Shown piece after piece: positions 19,724 through 30,117 of a stretch of 64,000 nucleotides of DNA. The translations under genes were made by a program, and so were the position numbers. Below the pieces are notes generated by a model. The model was not told the DNA's origin and made no database searches. It saw only the letters and a list, made by a program, of their open reading frames with translations. The DNA is taken from the NCBI GenBank assembly GCA_010909165.1, contig VJWM01000179.1:372001-436000 (forward strand), in the 5' to 3' direction. Positions within the stretch are counted from its first letter, which is position 1, and the number at the start of each line of letters is the position of its first letter. Origin of the DNA: Anthoceros angustus (Eukaryota > Streptophyta > Anthocerotopsida > Anthocerotales > Anthocerotaceae).

Positions 19724-20312
19724 TCTATGCATTGGCATAATGACCAGGTTTCGATTTTTTGTCCCGTGTTCTATAGGAGGATGGGTCCAATTGATGCACG
19801 GATCCGGCTAACATCGACAAATACTATCACTTCTACATCGGTGATGATATGGTCCACGATACATTGTTTGTACAGCACCGCCTCATGTACTGGCGATGCG
19901 GATGCTTGATTCTGGGTTTCCTGTGCCCCGGGAACATTGGTGTTGGTCGGATTGGGCAGCTAGTCAATTTAAAGCTTGTAGGCTTTCTTACTTTGTTGCT
20001 CGTTACCCTAGCTTGACTGGGGGTTGCAAGATGCTATGGTCGTTTTTTGGCAGTGGGCATGGCAAAGGCGAACATGACGGAGCAGGTGCAATCTTGAAAA
20101 GGGCATTGCGGGCTGCAGAGTCCTCTCCGAATGCTCCTTGATTGCAGTCTGCCTCTGATGTTGTCACTTAAGAGAGAACATCTCAGCCGATGCAACGTTG
20201 TGCAGGAGTGGAGAGCATGCTGTCCATAGGAGCTCACGATTGGGAAACCGAGGTGAGCAGGAGGAACAAGTTTAATTGTGACCCAACACGGGTCAAAAAA
20301 TGCATAGCATAT
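19724..20312 (+). pseudogene. Gene X, C-terminal catalytic-like segment, copy 2 and continuation
   Basis: The duplicate of the preceding entry keeps WSDWAASQFK and, unlike copy 1, an open FGSGHGKGEHDGAGAILKRA near 20,043-20,105. Beyond the duplication the gene continues (SMLSIGAHDWETEVSRRNKF, then DPTRVKKCIAYMVSACI) to a TAA at 20,310-20,312. The zinc-cluster and GDN C-terminal part seen in the minus-strand copy is absent, so the gene is truncated here. Confidence 0.6.
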
Positions 20313-21400
20313 ATGGTTTCAGCATGCATCTAACTCAATCTGAAAATGCGCATGTTGGAGACAGCTCGTGTCTTGATCGTCAAGCATTCTCTATGTGAAA
20401 CTATCGCCCATGCAGGGATCTGGAGACTCGTATCCGTTAGAGCACATGGTCAACCCACGGGAGGAGCCCGTACTCGGAGAAGAGGCTGGGAGCCATAAGC
20501 TCACCGAGTTCTCCATGTTCGGGCTTGTAGCGTCATCCCCATCGGCCTCGCTGGCAGTCTGATCATATTTCCCAGCTGTGAACTGCGGGGTGACGTTCCC
20601 TTCTGGGCGGAGGCGTTCGACTCCAACTCGGTCGTCGTGAAAGACTCTGATGCATCCACACGCCGCTACCGCCCGGCAGGGTCTTGGCCATCCGCGGTGG
20701 GTCACTGAGAAGCGCCGTGCTCCAATGCAATGAGAAACTGGGGACATCGGCCTGCGAGTCCATGTTTGGCGAAACAAAGCGGTAGACGGAAAGAACTGTG
20801 GGTGTAGGTACATAGGTATACCACATTTTGTGACATATGCAAATGTGCACTATGTACGATATACTGAAGTTTTGATTATCCAATATTTATATAGTTTGAA
20901 GTTAAGTCAAATTTGGAGCGTGAACATGTCATGTACAATTTGAACTTGGGAACCGAAGTACGGCTCGGGCGTGAAGGTGTTTCGACTTCAGGGGAGCTCT
21001 GAGGCCATGCCACACCATCGCCATTTGGAGTGTTCAGGAGGAAGGGGAGGAGGGTGCCCAGCTCATCCACAATGAGGTCCCCACGGTTAGAGGCCAGGCA
21101 GGCGCGGCGGAAGGGAGATCGGGCCAGCGCCGCCGGGGAGGACAGCCAAGTTCGGAGCCACCAATCTGCGAGGTGCGAGGTCGCCTGAGCTGCAATTGCT
21201 GGGGTTCGGGGCTTGCGTTCTTGCCATGACCCCGCCTCGACAGATCTGCCCATCAGGAAACGCCCACCTAGGAGCTCGGCCGTGATGACGGCCTGTATGA
21301 TTGCATGTTTGGAAAGTTTAGGGTGCGATTGGGTGAGGTGGTGATCGTCAAGTGCAAGGCCTCACGCCCAAGGTGGGAGGCACCTCTAAGCTCATGTCCC
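20313..21400. other. Unclassified stretch right of gene X
   Basis: A 50-codon + frame (20,412-20,564, MQGSGDSYPLEHMVNPREEP at its start) looks mildly protein-like. Nothing else is recognisable. CAG/CTG words are fairly common. Confidence 0.3.
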
Positions 21401-21410
21401 GAGACCCGGC

Positions 21411-22347
21411 TTGTGGAGCCCTCCTCGAGCCCAGCCGTGGTTTGGGGCTAGGACATGGGCCTGCTTTGCACGGCGAGAGCTGCGGATGGCGGAGGACAAG
21501 GGGCGGCCGCGATGGGGACTTGGCCGGCTCGGCGGGGCCAGCTCGGCGTGCTCGAGTGCTTTGATGCTGCAGATGTGGATGGTGCTCATGCCCGCCCCAA
21601 CTGGTAACTTAACAGGGTCCTTGATGTGGGTTGTGTGCGGAGGAATTCATCTAAGGGCAGACGTCCGGAGCTTGAAGAAAGCGAGGACGCCAGAGATGTG
21701 GAAGACCACACTCAGGAGGGGAGCTCTGGGCACTCATCCGCAGAGTGAGACTGGAGGTGAGGTGGAAGCGACCTCACCTGAGGTGCCCAAGCGCCGAAGT
21801 GGCAGATCCATGGAATCCAAAAGTAGGGCAGCGGAAAGCGGAGCCGGAAGGGAAGGAGCGCCGGAAGAGAAGAGGCGCTTGGAGGGAATATGGCGAGCGA
21901 AAGAGCCCATGGCAAGATGGACATGGAGGGCGATGGCGTGATCCGTTGTCTGGGTGGATGTCAAAGACTTGGGGCTCGCAAATGGACCGAGGGAAATGTT
22001 GGGGAATGAGGAGGTGGAGAAGCTTTTGGCCCCCGCTTTAACGAGGGCATGGTTGGCGGGAACCTGCCTCAAGAAGAATGGAGGAAATTGATGTTCTTGT
22101 TTATGGCATGTACGAGTTGAGGCCCGCTTGGGAGAAGCGGATCCCTAGGCTTATGGCCCTTGGGATTGCGTTGGAGAAACTTCTGGCGTTGAGGTGAACG
22201 GAGGGTGTTTCACGAGAAGACCCAATCCGGAAGGAATAAGAAACGAAATACGAGAGGAAAGCGGGCGGTGAAGGCTGCAGGAGTCAAGGAGGAAGAGCCC
22301 CTACTCATTGTAGGGAAGCCCACAGACATGAGCAGCCACCTCATGGT
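21411..22347 (+). pseudogene. Unrecognised helical/basic gene fragments
   Basis: Three + frames look coding. About 21,740-21,941 is Glu/Arg-rich. 22,006-22,091 reads EEVEKLLAPALTRAWLAGTC and is followed after a frameshift by EEIDVLVYGMYELRPAWEKR (22,082-22,195). 22,205-22,347 is strongly basic (KTQSGRNKKRNTRGKRAVKA). The last ends CACCTCATG|GTAGGATG, a possible splice donor at 22,347. The basic tract could be a nuclear localisation signal. These may be the 5' exons of the coiled-coil/RING gene downstream; the link is positional only. Confidence 0.35.
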
Positions 22348-22611
22348 AGGATGTGCTTGTTTTTATTTTGTCTCTCAAGGTTGTCTAACATGCATTTATC
22401 TTCCTGCTCCGCATGCAGTCGCTAAGTCCTCTAGACTACCTAGTATCCTCTAAGGAGCACCTGTGATGGCCCTCCTTGTCATCAACCTTTTGACATAGTG
22501 TAGGCTCATGTGAAGTGCACCATGCACTAGCTTATCCCGGTGAATCGGACTGGTTGTTGAGCGACATGTGCGCCGCACCTAGTCATGTCTTTGTTTCTCA
22601 TCCGCTTGGTG

Positions 22612-23215
22612 TGTCCAATGTCATTTTTCCGCTCATTTGTTCCACCTATGTGTACAAGGCCACTTTGCGCACTCGTCCACTGCCACATGCGTTGCACCAT
22701 TTGCTATGTGTCTGCTTTCCACTTCCTGTGCCCAATGTCTTGCTCATTTGTTCCACTGTGTGCACAATGCCACTTTGCATGCAATTCGGTCCACTGCCAC
22801 ATGTGCGTTGCACCGTCATTTACTCGTATGCATCTTCCACTTCGTGCCCAATGTCATTTTTCCGCTCATTTGTTCCACTGTGCACAATGCCACTTTGCAT
22901 GCAATTCGGTCCACTCCACATGTGCGTTGCACCGTCATTTACTCGTCTTCCACTTCCTGTGCCCAATGTCATTTTTCCGCTCATTTGTTCCACTGTGCAC
23001 AATGCCACTTTGCCCGCACGGTCCACTCGCCACATGTGCGTTGCACCGTCATTTACTCGTATGCATCTTCCACTTCCGTGCCCAATGTCATTTTTCCCGC
23101 ACATTTGTTCCACCTGTGTGCACAATGCCACTTTGCATGCAATTGTCCACTCACATGTGCGTTGCACCGTCATTTACTCGTATGCATCTTCCACTTCATG
23201 CCCAAGGCCACTTTT
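22612..23215 (+). repeat. 115-120-bp satellite sub-array (copy 1 of 3)
   Basis: Monomers are built from CCCAATGTCATTTTTCCGCT, CATTTGTTCCACTGTGCACA, ATGCCACTTTGC, CCACATGTGCGTTGCACCGT and CATTTACTCGTATGCATCTT. About five occur here, with shorter series at 23,830-24,210 and 24,830-25,205. The His/Cys-rich frames of over 200 codons across it, present in several registers, are repeat artefacts. Confidence 0.85.
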
Positions 23216-23289
23216 CCTAGGCTCGATATTGGTTCTACGGTGGCACAATGCCACTTTGCATGCAATAATGTTCCTTTGGAAGGGTGGAT

Positions 23290-23775
23290 GAGTAACTCGG
23301 TGATGATCGTGAGGGCAGACGAAGGAAGAGCAAGGTGGCTACCATCCTCGGACCACGATCCAGACGCTGGGAGTTGGCGGATGTGAATCGCAACTTGACA
23401 AGGTGGATGCCACGCAAAGGAGGTGAAGCAAGCATTGGTGGTGAAAACAGAGACTTGGGGAGGTGGCGTTCGACATCCGCAAGTGTTCTCAAGAAATGGA
23501 GATGGTGCGAAGAGCATTGACGAGGACGAGACTTTTGAGGACATTCAAGGGCAGATCCCTAATCGCCCACCTTCGGGCCGACTTCAAGCCTTGTACACTG
23601 GAGAAAAGCCTGTACCTTGGGTTGAGGAGTTAGCGACAGAGGCCGCGCCAACATGAGCTTGCGAGGCTTGCGTTGTTGACCGAAAGGAGGCGGATGTTCA
23701 ACATCCTCAAGTCTCTTGCAGTCATGGATGTTGAAGTGGAAGGGAGGCTGTCGCACCAACTTCCTTCCAGCGCCA
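23290..23775 (+). pseudogene. Coiled-coil exon, triplicate copy 1
   Basis: Same content as 24,300-24,772 but with more frameshifts (fragments such as KSIDEDETFEDIQG in shifted frames). It is kept separate because it is a duplicate, not the copy joined to the RING exon. Confidence 0.5.
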
Positions 23776-24299
23776 TTGAGCGACATGTGCGCACCCTAGT
23801 CATGTCTTTGTTTCTCATCCGCTTGGTGTGTCCAATGTCGGTTTATCTGCTTTGTTCCACCTATGTGTACAAGGCCACTTTGCATGCAATTCGTCCACTC
23901 CACATGTGCGTTGCATCATTTGCTATGTCTGTCTTCCACTTCCTGTGCCCAATGTCATTTTTCCGCTCATTTGTTCCACTGTGCACAATGCCACTTTGCC
24001 CGCACGGTCCACTCGCCACATGTGCGTTGCACCGTCATTTACTCGTATGCATCTTCCACTTCCGTGCCCAATGTCATTTTTCCCGCACATTTGTTCCACC
24101 TGTGTGCACAATGCCACTTTGCATGCAATTGTCCACTCACATGTGCGTTGCACCGTCATTTACTCGTATGCATCTTCCACTTCATGCCCAAGGCCACTTT
24201 TCCTAGGGCATATTGGTTCTGGTGGCACAATGCCACTTTGCATGCAATAATGTTCCCGGAAGGGTGGATGAGTAACTTCGGTGATGATCGTGAGGGCAG

Positions 24300-24772
24300 A
24301 CGAAGGAAGAGCAAGGTGGCTACCATCCTCGGCGACCACACGATCCGTATCGGCTGGGAGTTGGCGGATGTGAATGCAACTTGACAAGGTGGATGCCACT
24401 GCAAAGGAGGTGAAGCAAGCATTGACTGGTGAAAAACAGAGACTTGGGGAGGTGGCGTTCGACATCCGCAAGTGTTCTCAAGAAATGGAGATGGTGCAGA
24501 AGAGCATTGACGAGGACGAGACTTTTGAGGACATTCAAGGGCACATATCCCTAATCAGCCACCTTTCGGGCCAGCTTCAAGCCTTGTACACTCTGGAGAA
24601 AAGCCTGTACCTTGGGTTGAGGAGTTAGCGACAGAGGCCGCGCCAACATGAGCTTGCGAGGCTTGCGTTGTTGACCGAAAGGAGGCGGATGTTCAACATC
24701 CTCAAGTCTCTTGCAGTCATGGATGTTGAAGTGGAAGGGAGGCTGTCGCACCAACTTCCTTCCAGCGCCATT
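24300..24772 (+). pseudogene. Coiled-coil exon, triplicate copy 2 (best preserved)
   Basis: 24,374-24,628 encodes QLDKVDATAKEVKQALTGEK, then QRLGEVAFDIRKCSQEMEMV and ISLISHLSGQLQALYTLEKS, with heptad-like spacing typical of a coiled coil. It then shifts frame into RRRMFNILKSLAVMDVEVEG. In copy 3 the equivalent of this last segment leads directly into the RING exon, so the ancestral protein was coiled coil followed by RING. Confidence 0.55.
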
Positions 24773-25289
24773 GAGCGACATGTCGCACCCTAGTCATGTC
24801 TTTGTTTCTCATCCGCTTGGTGTGTCCAATGTCGGTTTATCTGCTTTGTTCCACCTATGTGTACAAGGCCACTTTGCATGCAATTCGTCCACTCCACATG
24901 TGCGTTGCATCATTTGCTATGTCTGTCTTCCACTTCCTGTGCCCAATGTCATTTTTCCGCTCATTTGTTCCACTGTGCACAATGCCACTTTGCCCGCACG
25001 GTCCACTCGCCACATGTGCGTTGCACCGTCATTTACTCGTATGCATCTTCCACTTCCGTGCCCAATGTCATTTTTCCCGCACATTTGTTCCACCTGTGTG
25101 CACAATGCCACTTTGCCTGCAATTCTGGTCCACTCTGCCACATGTGCGTTGCACCGTCATTTACTCGTATGCATCTTCCACTTCATGCCCAAGGCCACTT
25201 TTCCTAGGGCATATTGGTTCTGGTGGCACAATGCCACTTTGCATGCAATAATGTTCCCGGAAGGGTGGATGAGTAACTTCGGTGATGAT

Positions 25290-26106
25290 CGTGAGGGCAG
25301 ACGAAGGAAGAGCAAGGTGGCTACCATCCTCGGCGACCACACGATCCGTATCGGCTGGGAGTTGGCGGATGTGAATGCAACTTGACAAGGTGGATGCCAC
25401 GCTGCAAAGGAGGTGAAGCAAGCATTGGTGGTGAAAAGCAGAGACTTGGGGAGGTGGCGTTCGACATCCGCAAGTGTTCTCAAGAAATGGAGATGGTGCG
25501 AAGAGCATTGACGAGGACGAGACTTTTGAGGACATTCAAGGGCACATCCCTAATCGGCCACCTTCGGGCCCAAGCCTTGTACACTGGAGAAAAGCCTGTA
25601 CCTTGGGTTGAGGAGTTAGCGGAGGCCGCCAACATGAGCTTGAGGCTTGCGTTGTTGACCGAAGGCGGATGTTCAACATCCTCAAGTCTCTTGCAGCAGT
25701 CATGGATGTTGAAGTGGAAGGGAGGCCTGGTCGCACCAACTTCCTTCCAGCGCCATTGGAGCGGACGACCGGGCCAACAATTGCTGTGAATGCTTGCCCT
25801 ATATGCGCAAGGTATTCTTTCGGTGTACTGTGCGGATCTGTTTTCTTGTCTCGAACTGGTGTCCACCTTGTTTCTCATTGAGTGCGTGTCATTGCAGGTG
25901 GTTTGGCTGCAATGAGCAGGTTTTGCTCTCGTGCGGGCATATGTACCATGAATTTTGCCTTTTTTTCCCATTTGCAGACCAACAAGACATGTGCCAAGAC
26001 TGCAGATGGATGTGGACACCGGTGGTATGTCGCAAAGGTTGGGACCTTCAGGAACAGCATTGTAGGCGCAGGTGGAAGCTCAAGGAGTGGAAATCGAGTA
26101 CCTTGA
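25290..26106 (+). pseudogene. Coiled-coil RING-H2 gene, 3' part (copy 3)
   Basis: Coiled-coil fragments (25,382-25,640, frameshifted) lead to MFNILKSLAAVMDVEVEGR (25,669 onward) and NACPICAR at 25,788-25,811. There GT (25,812) and ATTGCAG (ends 25,897) bound an 86-bp intron. The spliced frame continues WFGCNEQVLLSCGHMYHEFC and ADQQDMCQDCRW. The spacing C-x2-C, C-x-H-x2-H-x2-C, C-x2-C fits a RING-H2 finger, usually an E3 ubiquitin ligase domain. A GHRWYVAK-like tail follows. Whether any full-length product exists is doubtful given the triplication and frameshifts. It may be a host gene captured in repeats or an element-borne gene. Confidence 0.6.
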
Positions 26107-26304
26107 GTGGTAAAGGATCCGGATGCATTGTTGTCCCGCCTTGAGAAGATCCGCCGTAGCCACCGCCGACACATGCGCAGCATCTCCAGTGTGTGTAGAG
26201 GTGTGTGCCGAGGAATAGGGTTCTCCTTTGCACTGTTGCTTTCCTCCAAAGTCTAATGCTATCATCGCGTTTTTTCTGACTGCTATGAAAAGTCGCCACG
26301 TGCG

Positions 26305-27080
26305 ATGTCTGCCGTGTTCCCATTCGAACACGGCCACTGCTTGCCACCGGGCGCGCTCACGGCTCGTGCGGGTCGCAGAGGGGTGCTTGGACCCGCCTCG
26401 GTGAAAAAAACGACTCCAATGCAAGGGGTCAACTGTAGGCCTCGAGAAGGTTGCAACAATGGAATTGCTGCAGTTGATGACACCACGCGGAGCGGATCAC
26501 AGAAGACCCGTACGTGGAACGAGGTGCGGTGTGGGGAGGCATCAGAGGTTCATGGAGGTGATGACGTGGTTGGCGGCTTAGTGGACGACATCCAACCCCA
26601 AGCACTTGATGACTTTTTACATGATGCAGAAGTTTGGGACAACTTTGCAACAACGCCCACACCTGAGGAAGCGACGCCCAATGCGGAGGTGGAGAATGAG
26701 CCACATGAGGTGAAGAAGGCCACATCTGAGCGGGAAAAGGCCACACTTATAGTGGAGAATGCCACATTTGAGGTGGACAAGGACACACATGAGGTGGAGG
26801 GGAGCTACGAGGTGAAGGCCACACCGGGCGTAAAAGTGCCACACATGAGGTGGAGAATGACATAGCTCAGTTGAGAAGGCCACACTAGAGGTGGACAAGG
26901 ACACGCTTGAGGTGGACATGGAGGGGCATCGTAGAGAAGGCCACACCGACTGCACAATGCCACACATGAGGTGGAGAATGACACACTTGAGGTTGAGAAG
27001 GCCCCACTTGAGGTGGATAGGGACACACCGAGGTGGAGAATGAGGACACATCTCATGAGGCGAAGGATGATGGACCAAGT
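26305..27080 (+). pseudogene. Open frame with KAT-EV-type coding minisatellite
   Basis: 26,305-26,865 is a 186-codon + frame ending in short repeats (KKATSEREKATLIVENATFE and VDKDTHEVEG-like). The underlying DNA is a ~27-36-bp degenerate repeat of AAGGCCACACTTGAGGTGGA and AATGCCACA units. It continues out of frame to about 27,080. The repeat suggests an expanding low-complexity linker rich in Lys/Glu/Thr/Val. I do not recognise the N-terminal half. Confidence 0.45.
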
Positions 27081-27309
27081 GGACAAGGACACATGTCGTG
27101 GAGCAGTGGGGTGGAGGTGTCGCCGAACTGTCGAGGCTGGAAATGTGAGTGGGGTGGGCAGTTTGGTGCAAGATGGTAATAGTGAGGCCGCCGAGGGATG
27201 GGGACCCGCCTGGGAGTAGAGGCAGGCGGAAGGCTCCAAAGACGACCAAACCAAGCATTCATCAAGACCAAGACTAGTCACTTGTCTGGAGAGAGTTGGA
27301 GCCCGGAGA

Positions 27310-27620
27310 CAACTATATGGTACGTGAGCCGTGCAATGAACGTTAAATTCTACCTCGTGTGTGTCGAGGGTGTTCGCAGGCTCGAGGCACGATGAAGACA
27401 AGTTTTGGAAGGGTCGCCCAATTCGCACGCGAGGTTGTTGAAGGTAATTATTATGTGGAAGTAGGGCCCGGCTATACCACCGAACAAGGGAAGCTTGGGC
27501 AACTGTCTCGTCAAGGCATCACGGCTTGTGCCAAAGTCGAGATGCCGGAGGTGACAGCCGGATCCCCACAACAAGAAGGACAAGCCCAAGTATTGGGTAA
27601 GCCCCTACGGCCACGCTAGA
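27310..27620 (+). CDS. Unrecognised short frame
   Basis: 27,359-27,619 (86 codons) reads MKTSFGRVAQFAREVVEGNY from an internal Met, then KLGQLSRQGITACAKVEMPE, and stops at TAG. It looks protein-like but has no motif I know, and no partner copy is in the window. Confidence 0.3.
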
Positions 27621-28005
27621 GGAAGCCCTAGAGGCACATGTCAAACGAATCAGAGGTGGCTAGACAACCGGACAATGGAGAGACTAGAAAAGACACCGCT
27701 TGACATACTTGATAGAATCTTTGGACAATTTTGAAGTGCTTCAATTGAGAAACAATAGCGCCTCCGCATGTACAGGAGAGCCTTCCTTCCAACACACACC
27801 ACGCCTAAACACGCAAGAACAAACATGGGCGGGAATAACGAACTTCTCCCAAACACTAGATGGCCCTTTTCTTGGTCCCTTCTTAGAGACTAGCTTGACT
27901 TCGCGATTGTGTATCCTCGCCTCATCCTCCGGTGGGCCACCGACGCGTGATCACCGACGCCACCGGGCCGTGGCGACCCTTTCCGACAGCCATTGGATCT
28001 GCGTG
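27621..28005. other. Gene-free stretch
   Basis: I see no recognisable coding or repeat structure in this 385-bp stretch. Confidence 0.4.
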
Positions 28006-28077
28006 ATCACCACCAAATGACTACGCAAGTCTTCCGGACACTTGCCCGAGGCTGCCCGAGCCATGAATGGTCTCCGC

Positions 28078-28236
28078 CTACCATCCGCGCATCGCCATCG
28101 CACCGACACCGCGCCGCCATCGCACCGACACCGCCGCCATCGCCGACCGCTGCCATCGCACGCCATCGCGACACCGCGCGCCATCGCACCGACACCGCGC
28201 CGCCATCGCGACACCGCGCCGCCATCGCCGACACCC
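28078..28236 (+). repeat. GCCATCGCACCGACACCGC satellite, copy 1
   Basis: Short tandem units of GCCATCGCACCGACACCGC with CGCCGCCATC spacers. The second copy at 29,140-29,275 differs in unit number. Open frames across it on both strands are artefacts. Confidence 0.8.
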
Positions 28237-28454
28237 GACGTCGTGGCCATGACTCACTTGCATCAATCTTTGGCTCTTCCAAGGTCTTCCACGAGATGGG
28301 GTTTTAAAAGGCGCTTAAGTTGGGCATTGTCACCCGCAAGGTCGCAAGTCAAGCAAAGTGCTCCGGATCCCAAGCGGAGTGGAGCGGGTCATCACAGTGT
28401 GAATATGGCCACATCTTGAGCAACGGACCATGGTATTTACAAGTTCGTCAAGGT

Positions 28455-28930
28455 CATTTCAATTGTTGGCATATGTACAATTGAGGCCTTAGAGTCGACT
28501 ACGAAAACACAAATGGGTTCTGGTTTCCCTCCCTCACAAGCTCCTTAAAGGACTCGACCGTGTCCGAGTCAAGCACATACACTAGTCGGCCTCCTTCCAC
28601 GCGTTCCAAAAGTGGGAACTTGCAGGTCTCCACGTAGGATGAAAGAAGGGTGACCTCCGTAGCCTCATGATCCAAAGTGTACACACAACCATCCGGCTCA
28701 ACCCGAGTAATCCCACAACCACCTTATCCACAGGAAATTTTGTCCGCCCGAGTGTAATGTGCTCCGTGGTCACATGCAGCAACTGCACTTTGCCAAATAA
28801 AAGTTGAACCTTCGCCTCGGATCCGTGACGCACCACAAAGTTGTCTCCAAGCTCCAAGAGGTGCAATTTCGAGACATCTTCACTAGCAACACCATTAGCG
28901 CAGGATATCCGGACCAACCGCATGTAGCGA
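28455..28930 (-). pseudogene. Gene X C-terminal domain, second (outer) copy
   Basis: On the minus strand it reads SEDVSKLHLLELGDNFVVRH, VQLLFGKVQLLHVTTEHITL, KFPVDKVVVG and VETCKFPLLERVEGGRLVYV, then a Ser/Glu tail (TVESFKELVREGNQNPFVFS). This GDN...GxYY...KF.....GG..V.L layout is the C-terminal part I recall for the SDG..QFK transposase-like family. The function of this domain is unknown. Confidence 0.5.
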
Positions 28931-29139
28931 CAATGGTGCGGTCACGGTCCGAATTCACCAACGCCCTCTCGTCCGCCTCGAGTAATCAATGCCATATGCC
29001 CGTATAGGGCATCTCACATGCTCCATGGTCACCCCATGCACACAAGACAAAAACACGCAAGATGCCGCATCACCACCAAATGACTACGCAAGTCTTCCGG
29101 ACACTTGCCCGGTGCAGAGCCATGAATGGTCTCCGCTAC

Positions 29140-29275
29140 CATCGCGCCATCGCACCGACACCGCGCCGCCATCGCGCCGCCATCGCACCGACACCGCGCG
29201 CATCGCCGCCATCGCACACGCGCACCGCCGCCATCGCACCGACACCGCGCCGCCATCGCACCGACACCCGCGACG
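29140..29275 (+). repeat. GCCATCGCACCGACACCGC satellite, copy 2
   Basis: Same units as 28,078-28,236, within the second unit of the 1.06-kb duplication. Confidence 0.8.
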
Positions 29276-29499
29276 TCGTGGCCATGGCTCACTTGCATCA
29301 ATCTTGGGCTCTTCCAAGGTCTTCCACGAGATGGGGTTTTAAAAAGGCGCTTAAGTTGGACATTGTCACCCGCAAGGTCGCAAGTCAAGCAAAGTGCTCC
29401 AGATCCCAAGCGGAGTGGAGCGGGTCATCACAGTGTGTGAATCTGGCCACATCTTGTGCAACCAGACCATGGTATTTACAAGTTCGTCAAGGTCATTTC

Positions 29500-30117
29500 A
29501 ATTTCAGGTTTGGCATATGTACAATTGAGGCCTTAGAGACTACGAAAACACAAATGGGTTCTGGTTTCCCTCCCTCACAAGCTCCTTAAAGGACTCGACC
29601 GTGTCCGAGTCAAGCACATACACTAGTCGGCCTCCTTCCACGCGTTCCAAAAGTGGGAACTTGCACGTCTCCACGTAGGATGAAAGAAGGGTGACCTCAG
29701 ACCTCATGATCCAAAGTGTACACACAACCATCCTCCAACCCGAGTAGTCTTGGCCCACAACCACCTTACAGGAAATTTTGTCCGCTCAGGACGTAATGTG
29801 CTCCGTGGTCACATGCACAGCAGTGCACTTTGCCAAATAAAAGTTGAACCTTCGTCACAGGATGCACGCACCACAAAGTTGTCTCCAAGCTCCAAGAGGT
29901 GCAATTTCGAGACATCTTCACTAGCAACACCATTAGCGGGATCGGTGGCCCATGGACCAACCGCATGTAGCGACAATGGTGCACTTGCCTCGGGTCGACC
30001 ACGTCCTCTCTCGTCCGCCTCAGTAATGGCCAGATGCCATATGCATGCTGTATAGGGCACCGCTCACATGCTCCATGGTCCATGTCCATGCACAGCACAA
30101 AAACACGCAAGATGCAT
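29500..30117 (-). pseudogene. Gene X C-terminal domain, first (inner) copy
   Basis: This is the duplicate of the preceding entry, contiguous with the catalytic-like core. It includes a cysteine cluster (LACFCAV, then HGACERC) just before the SEDVSKLHLLELGDNF block. The cluster is probably zinc-binding. Confidence 0.5.

Larger units (their letters stand above)
18646..20126. repeat. Tandem duplication across the transposon/gene X junction, units 752 and 729 bp
   Basis: 18,646-19,397 is repeated as 19,398-20,126. CCGAGATC occurs at the start (18,646) and the junction (19,398), and CCGA at the right end. Each unit contains the methyltransferase 3' end, the right TIR and the resumed gene X segment, so the duplication happened after the transposon inserted. 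Confidence 0.9.
22559..25757. repeat. Three tandem copies of a 1.0-1.2-kb unit (higher-order repeat)
   Basis: Copies are 22,559-23,777, 23,778-24,772 and 24,773-25,757, each opening with GAGCGACATGT and closing CCAGCGCCATT(G)GAGCG. Every unit holds a 115-120-bp satellite sub-array followed by coding-like sequence for a coiled coil. The first copy has more satellite monomers, which explains its extra 220 bp. Junction sequence TTGAGCG is shared with both outer edges. Confidence 0.9.

Noticed and set aside
22515-24400. His/Cys/Pro-rich frames of 170-260 codons that look like zinc-finger proteins
   Set aside because: Each register of the 115-bp satellite is open; peptide repeats follow the DNA repeat and no finger spacing is kept.
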